A stretch of DNA of 64,000 bases from Mycobacterium triplex. GTDB lineage: Bacteria; Actinomycetota; Actinomycetes; Mycobacteriales; Mycobacteriaceae. Position numbers and translations under genes: made by a program. Below are positions 46,412-54,077 of this stretch, in pieces. The DNA lies in contig NZ_HG964446.1 of NCBI RefSeq assembly GCF_000689255.1, positions 4,259,250-4,323,249 on the forward strand. The letters are read 5' to 3'. Positions within the stretch are counted from its first letter, which is position 1. Each line of letters opens with the position of its first letter. A model generated the notes under the pieces. The model was not told where the DNA came from. It did no database searches and worked only from the letters and a program-made list of their open reading frames with translations.

Positions 46412-49411
46412 ATGCGACGGCTAGCCGATTTTGTGGTGCGGTGGCCCTGGGCGGTCATCGGGCTCTGGATCGCGGTTGCGGTCGCGCTGCCGCTAGCGTT
46501 TCCCTCGCTGGGCGAGATGGCCGAGAAGCATCCACTCGCCATCCTGCCCAACGATGCACCGTCGAGTGTCACCGCTCGCGAGATGACCAAGGCGTTCAAC
46601 GAATCGGGCTCGGAAGACCTGCTGCTGGTCGTCCTGACCGACGACAAGGGGCTGCGCCCCGCCGACGAAGCCGCTTACCGCAAACTGGTGGACACGCTGC
46701 GCCAGGACACCCGGGACGTCGTGATGGTGCAGGATTTCATCAGCACGCCGCCGCTGCGCTCCGTCGTGACCAGCAAGGATCACAAAGCTTGGGTGCTGCC
46801 GGTCGGCGTCGCGGGCGAGTTGGGCACCCCACAGTCCTACGCCGCGTTCAACCGGATCAGTGACATCGTCAAGCATTCCGTGTCGGGAAGTCCCCTGGCG
46901 GTCGACATCACCGGGCCCGCGGCAACCGTCGCCGACCTCACGGTCTCCGGCGATAAGGATCGGCTGCCGATCGAGCTGGCGATCGCCGTTCTGGTGCTCA
47001 TCGTCTTGCTGGTGATTTACCGCAGCGTGGTCACCATGCTGCTGCCGCTGCTGACGATCGGGACATCGCTGGTAATCGCGCAGGCGGTGGTGGCGGCCTA
47101 CTCACAATTGACCGGCTCGGGCGTCTCGAACCAATCGATCGTATTTTTGAGCGCCATAATGGCCGGCGCCGGAACGGATTACGCGGTCTTTCTGATCAGT
47201 CGCTACCACGACTATTTGCGGTTGGGCGCCGATTTCGACCAAGCGATCAAACGCGCGATGATGTCGATCGGAAAAGTGATCGGCGCGTCGGCCGCCACCG
47301 TCGGAATTACTTTTCTGCTGATCAGCTTCGCCCGAATGGGCGTGTTCAAAACGGTCGGGGCGTCGTCGGCGATCGGGGTCGGCGTGGCATTCCTGGCCGC
47401 GGTGACGCTGCTGCCGGCGATTCTGGTGCTCGCCGGACCGCGTGGCTGGGTCAAACCGCGGCGCGAACTGACCGCCCGGTTCTGGCGGCGATCGGGTATC
47501 CGCATCGTGCGCCGCCCCAGAGCCAATCTGGTCGCCAGCGCGCTGGTGCTGATCATCCTGGCCAGCTGCGCCGGCTTGGTGCATTACAACTACGACGACC
47601 GCAAGGCCCTGCGGTCCTCCGCGCCGAGCTCGATCGGCTACGCCGCACTGGATCGTCACTTCCCGGTGAACCAGTCCATTCCGGAGTACATCCTCATCCA
47701 GTCACCGCACGACCTTCGCACACCGAAAGCCCTGGCAGACCTGGAGCAGATGGCGGACCGAGTCAGCCAGCTGCCGAATGTTGCTGCGGTCAGCGGCATT
47801 ACGCGTCCCACCGGGAATGTGCCCGAACAGTTCCGGGCCACCTATCAGGCGGGCGCCATCGGCACCCTGCTGGCCGGCGGGTCCACCATGATCAACGATC
47901 ACACCAGTGACCTCAACCGGCTGGTTGCCGGGGCGGGCACGATGGCCAACACCCTCGGCGACGTCCGCGGCCAGGTCGCCCAGCTCGCGGCCAGCCTGGA
48001 GGAACTGCAAGACGCCTTCTCGTCGGCGAAGAGCCAGTACACCGGCGACGCTCTGGTGAAACAGGTCGACATCGCGGCCCAGCTCGTCGATCATGTCAAC
48101 TCGCTCAGCAACGCGATGGGCTGGAATTTCTCGGCGGCCAAGAACGTGTTTGCCTGGATAGGTCCGGTGCTGACCGCGCTGCGGGGCAACCCGGTTTGCG
48201 ATGCCGATCAATCGTGCAGCTCCACCCGCGGGGCCTTCGAGCAGCTGGTGGGGTCGCGCGACCAGGCGGACCTCGACGCGATCAACGATTTGGCCCACCA
48301 ACTGCAGGACTTTCAGGACAAGCGGGCGCTCAAAGCCTCGACGGACCGCGTCCGTGCCGCGTTGGGGAAGCTCACCAAGGTGATGCACTCGATGGGGATG
48401 GACAAACCCGGTGGCCTGCAAGCGAATTTGAACAGCATGCAAGACGGGGCTAACCGGCTCGCCGGGGGGAGCCGGCAAATAGCCGACGCCGTGGCCCAAC
48501 TCGTCGACCAAGTCAAACAGCTCGGCGCCGGGCTCAGCGAGTCGGCGACGTTTCTGTTGTCGCTGAAGCGTGACGCGGCACAACCGGCGATGGCGGGGTT
48601 CAACATCCCGCCTCAGCTGCTGCGGTTGGAGGAGTTCCAAACGGCGGCCAAGGTATTCATCTCGCCGGACGGCCATTCGGTGCGGTATTTGGTTCAAACC
48701 AAACTGAACCCGTTCAGCACCGAAGCCATGGATCAGGTCAACGCGATCACCGCGGCCGCACGGGGTGCACAACCGAATACCGCGCTGTCCGACGCCAAGA
48801 TTTCGATGGCGGGATACACCGTTGGCCTGAAAGACACCCGCGACTACTACCAGCACGACATCCGGTTCATCATCGCGGTAACCCTGCTCGTCGTACTGGT
48901 GACCTTGATCGCACTACTGCGTGCGATTGTCGCGCCGCTGTATCTGGTTGCTTCCGTGATCATTTCGTATTTGTCGGCGGTCGGCATCGGCGTACTCGTA
49001 TTTCAATACCTGCTGGGCCAGCAATTACATTGGAGCGTGCCCCCGCTGGCATTCGTGGTGCTGGTCGCGGTGGGAGCCGACTACAACATGCTGCTCGTGT
49101 CGCGGATGCGTGAGGAGTCCGAACACAGCATGCGCTACAGCATCATTCGCACCCTGAGTTCGACCGGCGGGGTGATCACCGCGGCGGGTCTGATCTTCGC
49201 CGCCTCGATGTGCGGTCTGTTGTTTTCCAGCATCGGCACCGTGGTCCAGGGCGGTTTCGTGATCGGCGTGGGGATTTTGCTGGACACCTTCTTGGTACGC
49301 ACCATCACGGTTCCGGCCATCGCCGCGCTGGTCGGACGGGCCAACTGGTGGCCGTCGCGCGTGGGTGCGCGGCGGTCAGCCCTCCGACGCGCCGAGCCAC
49401 AACCCGGTTAG
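46412..49411 (+). CDS. MmpL-family lipid transporter (MmpL8/MmpL10-like setting)
   Basis: 999-residue RND-type transporter with two repeats, each with a large periplasmic domain and a helix bundle. Proton-relay Asp-Tyr pairs are visible in GTDYAVFLISRY (about 255) and GADYNMLLVSR (about 890). It lies between papA and chp as MmpL8 and MmpL10 do in the sulfolipid and diacyltrehalose loci, so it probably moves the acylated precursor across the membrane. ATG at 46412 follows GGGCGAGGG. There is no MmpS partner beside it, also as for MmpL8/10. Confidence 0.9.
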   Translation: MRRLADFVVRWPWAVIGLWIAVAVALPLAFPSLGEMAEKHPLAILPNDAPSSVTAREMTKAFNESGSEDLLLVVLTDDKGLRPADEAAYRKLVDTLRQDTRDVVMVQDFISTPPLRSVVTSKDHKAWVLPVGVAGELGTPQSYAAFNRISDIVKHSVSGSPLAVDITGPAATVADLTVSGDKDRLPIELAIAVLVLIVLLVIYRSVVTMLLPLLTIGTSLVIAQAVVAAYSQLTGSGVSNQSIVFLSAIMAGAGTDYAVFLISRYHDYLRLGADFDQAIKRAMMSIGKVIGASAATVGITFLLISFARMGVFKTVGASSAIGVGVAFLAAVTLLPAILVLAGPRGWVKPRRELTARFWRRSGIRIVRRPRANLVASALVLIILASCAGLVHYNYDDRKALRSSAPSSIGYAALDRHFPVNQSIPEYILIQSPHDLRTPKALADLEQMADRVSQLPNVAAVSGITRPTGNVPEQFRATYQAGAIGTLLAGGSTMINDHTSDLNRLVAGAGTMANTLGDVRGQVAQLAASLEELQDAFSSAKSQYTGDALVKQVDIAAQLVDHVNSLSNAMGWNFSAAKNVFAWIGPVLTALRGNPVCDADQSCSSTRGAFEQLVGSRDQADLDAINDLAHQLQDFQDKRALKASTDRVRAALGKLTKVMHSMGMDKPGGLQANLNSMQDGANRLAGGSRQIADAVAQLVDQVKQLGAGLSESATFLLSLKRDAAQPAMAGFNIPPQLLRLEEFQTAAKVFISPDGHSVRYLVQTKLNPFSTEAMDQVNAITAAARGAQPNTALSDAKISMAGYTVGLKDTRDYYQHDIRFIIAVTLLVVLVTLIALLRAIVAPLYLVASVIISYLSAVGIGVLVFQYLLGQQLHWSVPPLAFVVLVAVGADYNMLLVSRMREESEHSMRYSIIRTLSSTGGVITAAGLIFAASMCGLLFSSIGTVVQGGFVIGVGILLDTFLVRTITVPAIAALVGRANWWPSRVGARRSALRRAEPQPG

Positions 49412-49468
49412 GGCGCACGCATGATCTATGTGAGACTACGAGACGAATCCGAGCGGTCAGGATCAGGA

Positions 49469-50584
49469 ATGAAGAAGCTACTCGCTGGCGTTTCGGCGCT
49501 GGTAACTGTCGGCGCCACAGCGTATTTCGGCGTCGGAACCGCGTCGGCTGACGACACGCCAATCGGCGGCCCGCCGACCCCCGGAGCGCCGGGCGACCAG
49601 ACGGCGTTCGCACTCGGAGGCGCACACGTGCTGGGCATCCCGTACGACGAGTACATCCGCCAAGAAGGCGCGCAATGGTTTCCCGGCCAGAAGCGCGAGA
49701 TCGTCCGATACCCGGCGGGCCAGGTGCAGGGCCACGTGCTGGAACGGCTCTTCCCGGGTATCGGCCGGTTCGATGAATTCTTCCCCGGTCTGGGTCTGGA
49801 CGGCCCCAGCGTCGGCGAGTCGGTCGCCGAAGGAGTAGACAACCTCGATGCGGCGATCCGCGCGGGTCGGCCCGGAACGGCGATCGGCCTGTCCGAGGGC
49901 GGGTTCGTGGTCGACGGCGAGCAGGCGCGGCTGGCCGCTGACCCGACCGCTCCCCCGCCGGACCGGCTGAACTTCGCCACCTTCGGCGACCCGATCGGGC
50001 GCCACGCCTTCGGTCAGAGCTTCCTGAGCGCCATGTTCGGAGTCGGCAGCACCGTTCCCGCGCTCGACTACACGATGCCACCGCCGTACGAAAGTCAGTA
50101 CGACACCAACAGGTTCGTGGCCGCGTACGACTCGATCGCGGACTTCCCCGATCGGCCGGACAACCTGTTCGCGCTCGCCAACACGCTGCTGGGCCTGGCC
50201 ACCGGTCATACCGCCGTGGCGTTCACCAACCCGAGCATGGTGCCGCCGCAGAACATCCGAACGTTCATCAACTCTCGGGGCGCCAAGGACACCACGATCA
50301 TGGTCCCGGAGAAGCACCTTCCTCTTGTCATGCCGCTGAAATACGTCGGGATCGACGAAGACACGCTGAACAAGCTCGACGCAATCCTGATCCCCCGGGT
50401 GAACGCGGGCTATTCGCGAAACGACGACCCGTCGACCGCTCCGGTTCAGGTCGACCCGGTGCACGGCTTCGACCCCGCGGAAGTCACCGCACCGGCCAAC
50501 CAGGCGACATTCGGCGGCGGCGCAGACCCGCTGTCCCAGATCCTCGCGGGTGCCACGTCCGTGTTGTCCCACGGCACCGGCTGA
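49469..50584 (+). CDS. Chp-like secreted acyltransferase (PE-PPE domain)
   Basis: 371-residue alpha/beta-hydrolase of the PE-PPE domain family, as in Chp1 (Rv3822) and Chp2 (Rv1184c), which transfer acyl chains between trehalose glycolipids outside the membrane. The signal or anchor sequence covers residues 1-27 (hydrophobic 4-24, then TASA). The nucleophile elbow GLSEGG places Ser142 at the active site; the probable His lies in EKHLPLV near 292. ATG at 49469 is chosen because it starts the signal peptide; upstream codons are polar. It sits in the mmpL-chp-fadD order of known acyltrehalose loci. Confidence 0.87.
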   Translation: MKKLLAGVSALVTVGATAYFGVGTASADDTPIGGPPTPGAPGDQTAFALGGAHVLGIPYDEYIRQEGAQWFPGQKREIVRYPAGQVQGHVLERLFPGIGRFDEFFPGLGLDGPSVGESVAEGVDNLDAAIRAGRPGTAIGLSEGGFVVDGEQARLAADPTAPPPDRLNFATFGDPIGRHAFGQSFLSAMFGVGSTVPALDYTMPPPYESQYDTNRFVAAYDSIADFPDRPDNLFALANTLLGLATGHTAVAFTNPSMVPPQNIRTFINSRGAKDTTIMVPEKHLPLVMPLKYVGIDEDTLNKLDAILIPRVNAGYSRNDDPSTAPVQVDPVHGFDPAEVTAPANQATFGGGADPLSQILAGATSVLSHGTG

Positions 50585-50594
50585 CCGCGCGCCC

Positions 50595-52334
50595 ATGTCT
50601 GGATCATCGATTCTCGCCATGCTGCACGGCCGGGCCAGCATGCGCCCGGATGATGTCGCGTACACGTTTACCGATTACGCGGGGAACTGGGAGGGGGTCT
50701 CCGAGAGCCTCACGTGGTCGCAGGTATCCCGCCGAACACTCAATGTGGCACGCGATCTCGGGCCGCACGGGTCGATCGGCGACCGGGCGGTGATCCTGGC
50801 TCCCCAGGGCCTCGACTACATTGCGGCCTTTTTGGGATCGATGCAGGCCGGGCTCATCGCGGTACCACTTCCGTTGCCGCACCGCGGCTCGAGCCACGAA
50901 CGGGTGAGCGCGGTCCTCGCCGACACGTCGCCCTCGGTTGTTCTCACCACCTCCGCTTTCGCCGAAGATGTCGCCGAGTACGTCGACCAGGCACACATGG
51001 ACGACGTTCCGAAGGTCGTCGAAATCGATTCGATGAATCTCGATGTCGACGTCGAAACACGCGTCCAGACAGACGATTTGCCCAACATCGCGTACTTGCA
51101 GTACAGCTCCGGTTCGACCCGTACACCGACCGGGGTGAAGATCTCGCACCGAAACCTCGAAGTGAATTTCGAGCAGCTGATGCGCAGCTTCTTCGCCGAG
51201 TCGCGAACCACGCTCCCGTCCGAAGCCTCGATCGTGTCGTGGTTGCCCTTCTACCACGACATGGGTTTGGTGCTGGGAGTCTGCGCCCCGATCCTGAGCG
51301 GTCATCGCGCCGAGCTGACCAGTCCGGTCGGATTCTTGGAGAGGCCGGCCCGGTGGATGCGAGCGCTCGCCGAAAATCGCCACAGCTGGTCGTCGGCGCC
51401 CAACTTCGCCTTTGACCTGGCCGCCCGCAAGACCACCGACCAGGACCTGGCCGGGCTGGACCTCGGCGACGTGCTGGGCATCATCAGCGGCGCCGAGCGG
51501 GTCGAGCCGGCGACCCTGCGGCGCTTCGTAGATCGGTTCGCGCACTTCAACTTTCAAGACCACATGATGCGTCCTTCCTACGGCATGGCGGAGGCCACGG
51601 TCTTCGTCGCGACCGGCACCTGGAGTGAGTCGTCGCCGGCGGCCCACTTCGATGCCGCGGCGCTCGGCGCGGGCCGCGTCGAGCGTTGCGCGGCCGGTAA
51701 AGGCACGGCGCTGGTCAAATACCGGGTGCCGCAATCCCCGACGGTGCGCATCGTCGACGCTGAGACGAATCGCGAATGCGCGCCCGACTCGGTCGGCGAG
51801 ATCTGGGTGCATGGCGAGAATGTCGCCGACGGCTATTGGCGCAAGCCGCCATCAGAGCAGCGCTGCTTCGGCGCAACACTCGTCGACCCGTCGCCCGGTA
51901 CACCCGTGGGGCCGTGGCTGCGCACCGGCGACCTGGGTTTCGTCCACTCCGGTGAGTTGTTCATCGTCGGCCGCATCAAGGATCTGCTGATCATCCGCGG
52001 GCGCAATCACTATCCCGAGGACATCGAGGCGACGATCCAAGAGATCACGCGGGGCCGGGTCGCGGCGATTTCGGTTCCGGTGGAGGGTACCGAGCAGTTG
52101 GTCGCCGTCGTCGAGCTCAAGCTGGGCTCCGGCCCCGACGAGGACGCCGCGCAGTGGCTCAGTGACGTCACGAGCAAGGTCACCTCGGCGATCTCCAATG
52201 CGCACGGCCTGAATGTCGGGGATCTCGTGCTGGTGCCTCCCGGATCGATTCCGACCACGACGAGCGGCAAGATCCGCCGCGCCGCCTGTGTCGACCAGTA
52301 CCGGCAGGGCCAATTCGTCCGGCTGGACGCCTGA
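50595..52334 (+). CDS. FadD-type fatty acyl-AMP ligase
   Basis: 579-residue adenylating enzyme of the FadD21/FadD23 group, which activates a fatty acid as acyl-AMP and passes it to a partner polyketide synthase rather than to CoA. Motifs: P-loop YSSGSTRTPTGV from Tyr170, YGMAEATVFV near 323, GDLGFVHSGELFIVGR near 440 and GRNHYPEDIE near 470. Length matches FAALs. It lies 10 nt after chp. Its natural partner is likely the bimodular synthase encoded divergently in the same island. Confidence 0.9.
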   Translation: MSGSSILAMLHGRASMRPDDVAYTFTDYAGNWEGVSESLTWSQVSRRTLNVARDLGPHGSIGDRAVILAPQGLDYIAAFLGSMQAGLIAVPLPLPHRGSSHERVSAVLADTSPSVVLTTSAFAEDVAEYVDQAHMDDVPKVVEIDSMNLDVDVETRVQTDDLPNIAYLQYSSGSTRTPTGVKISHRNLEVNFEQLMRSFFAESRTTLPSEASIVSWLPFYHDMGLVLGVCAPILSGHRAELTSPVGFLERPARWMRALAENRHSWSSAPNFAFDLAARKTTDQDLAGLDLGDVLGIISGAERVEPATLRRFVDRFAHFNFQDHMMRPSYGMAEATVFVATGTWSESSPAAHFDAAALGAGRVERCAAGKGTALVKYRVPQSPTVRIVDAETNRECAPDSVGEIWVHGENVADGYWRKPPSEQRCFGATLVDPSPGTPVGPWLRTGDLGFVHSGELFIVGRIKDLLIIRGRNHYPEDIEATIQEITRGRVAAISVPVEGTEQLVAVVELKLGSGPDEDAAQWLSDVTSKVTSAISNAHGLNVGDLVLVPPGSIPTTTSGKIRRAACVDQYRQGQFVRLDA

Positions 52335-52391
52335 GCCCCCGGCCGGCCGGTATGCGGATAATGTTCAAGTCCCACCGGCAAAGGAGCCACG

Positions 52392-53450
52392 ATGAGCGCA
52401 GCCAGCACCGACCGTCCGTTACGCGTCATCCAGTGGACGACCGGCAACATCGGGCGGCGCTCGCTGCACGCCATCATCGGCCGGCCCGACATGGAACTGG
52501 TCGGGGTGTACGCGCACGGGGCGGACAAGGTCGGTGTCGATGCCGCCGACCTTTCCGGCTGGCCCGAGCCGACCGGTGTGCGGGCCACCAACGACGTCGA
52601 CGCGCTGATCGCCCTGGGCGCAGACGCGTGTTGCTATAACCCGTTGTGGCCCAACATCGACGAGTTGGTGCGGCTGCTGGAGTCCGGCGTCAACGTGTGC
52701 TCCAGCGCGGCCTGGATCACCGGCGGCAAGCAGACGCCGCAGGATCGCAAGCGCATCGAGGACGCTTGCCGGAAGGGCAATTCGACGATCTTCGGCAGCG
52801 GCGCGCATCCGGGCATGACGAACATGGTCGGCATGGTGCTGTCCGCCTCCTGCGAGCGTGTCGACGAGATCCGGATCACCGAGTCGGTGGACTGCTCAAC
52901 CTACGAGTCCGCGGAAACCCAGACGGCGATGGGGTTCTCACAGGACCCCGACACACCGGGGCTGGCGGAAAGCGTGCGGGCCGAAAGCGAAGTGTTCGCC
53001 GAGTCGGCGGCCATGATGGCCGACGCGATCGGCGCCAAGCTGGACAAGATGACATTCGACGTCACGTTCACCGCGGCCACCGCCGATTCCGATCTGGGCT
53101 TCATGAAGATCCCCGCGGGCACTGTCGGCGGGGTGTACGGCTTCCATCGCGGCTGGGAAGGCGACCGCAACGTCGTCAGCGTCGGATTCAACTGGACCAT
53201 GGGTAACCACGTCGTCCCGCCCAAGCCGCTGGAGCACGGCCACGTCATCCAGGTGTTCGGGATGCCCAACATGCGGACCGTGCTGCACTGCCTGCCGCCG
53301 AAGGATTGGACGGAGCCCGGGTTCATGGGCCTCGGCATGATCTATACCGCGATGCCGGTCACCAACGCCGTCCCCGCCGTGGTGGCCGCCGAGCCCGGGA
53401 TCGTGACCCTGGCCGATTTGCCGCCGGTCACCGGGCGCCTAGCGCGCTAG
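52392..53450 (+). CDS. Dihydrodipicolinate-reductase-like NAD(P)H oxidoreductase
   Basis: 352-residue protein with an N-terminal Rossmann fold opening VIQWTTGNIGRRSLHAI, and a central ACYNPLWPNIDELVRLLESG-like segment (ADACCYNPLW here). It resembles mycobacterial proteins annotated as dihydrodipicolinate reductase family or diaminopentanoate dehydrogenase-like. True DapB motifs are lacking and the length is greater, so it is not the lysine-pathway enzyme. AAAGGAG precedes ATG 52392. Its place behind the FAAL suggests action on a lipid intermediate; this is inference. Confidence 0.75.
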   Translation: MSAASTDRPLRVIQWTTGNIGRRSLHAIIGRPDMELVGVYAHGADKVGVDAADLSGWPEPTGVRATNDVDALIALGADACCYNPLWPNIDELVRLLESGVNVCSSAAWITGGKQTPQDRKRIEDACRKGNSTIFGSGAHPGMTNMVGMVLSASCERVDEIRITESVDCSTYESAETQTAMGFSQDPDTPGLAESVRAESEVFAESAAMMADAIGAKLDKMTFDVTFTAATADSDLGFMKIPAGTVGGVYGFHRGWEGDRNVVSVGFNWTMGNHVVPPKPLEHGHVIQVFGMPNMRTVLHCLPPKDWTEPGFMGLGMIYTAMPVTNAVPAVVAAEPGIVTLADLPPVTGRLAR

Positions 53451-53537
53451 CCGGATGACGTCGGCGACAGGTGGTCCACCCCGAGGAACGCTTCCGTCCT
53501 TTAAGGTTTAGAGTACTTAGCCGAGCAAAGGTTCCGC

Positions 53538-53555
53538 CGACAATTAGGGTTGTCG
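53538..53555. promoter_or_regulatory. Palindromic candidate operator upstream of mmpS-mmpL
   Basis: CGACAA-TTAGGG-TTGTCG, a perfect 6-bp inverted repeat with a 6-nt spacer, about 67 nt before the mmpS start. About 20 nt upstream lies the AT-rich stretch TTTAGAGTACTTAG. Either could bind a TetR- or MarR-type repressor of the exporter pair. No regulator gene is adjacent. Confidence 0.4.
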
Positions 53556-53621
53556 ACACGGTGGCGAGCTTTCCGAGGCAGGACGGCAGGCCCCCGCAGC
53601 GGTGAGCGGAAGGCGGTCAAG

Positions 53622-54077
53622 GTGAGGGGTTCGCCAAACTCGGATGCCATATCCCAGGTGCTCAAGCGGGCGTGGATTCCGCTGCTGCTGACTGTGGTAC
53701 TGGCAGTCTCGGCGTTGGTCGTGTCGCGGCTGCACAGGATCTTCGGCTCGGAAGACCTCAACGCGAATGCCGGCAAGGGCATCGAGATCGTGCAGTTCAA
53801 CCCGAAGGTCGTCGTCTACGAAATCTCCGGCCCGCCGGGCGCGACCGCGAACATCAACTACTGGGACGAGAACGCCAACACACACCAGGTCGACAACGCG
53901 CCGCTACCGTGGTCGATCACGATCTCGACCACGTTGCCGTCGGTGAGCGCCAACATCATGGCGCAAAGTGACAGCAACCGAATCAACTGCAAGATCACGG
54001 TGGACAATGTCGTGCGCGACCAGCAGAGCGCGGACGGACACAACGCTCAGACCTTCTGCCTGGTGAAATCTGCATGA
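53622..54077 (+). CDS. MmpS-family membrane-anchored accessory protein
   Basis: 151-residue MmpS4/MmpS5-like protein. It has a short cytoplasmic N-terminus, one membrane helix (about 19-38, WIPLLLTVVLAVSALVV) and an extracytoplasmic beta-rich domain with YEISGPPGATANINYWD. GTG at 53622 follows GGAAGG by 8 nt; the frame is open further upstream to 53550. It overlaps the mmpL ATG by 4 nt. MmpS proteins are periplasmic adaptors of their MmpL. Confidence 0.85.
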   Translation: MRGSPNSDAISQVLKRAWIPLLLTVVLAVSALVVSRLHRIFGSEDLNANAGKGIEIVQFNPKVVVYEISGPPGATANINYWDENANTHQVDNAPLPWSITISTTLPSVSANIMAQSDSNRINCKITVDNVVRDQQSADGHNAQTFCLVKSA

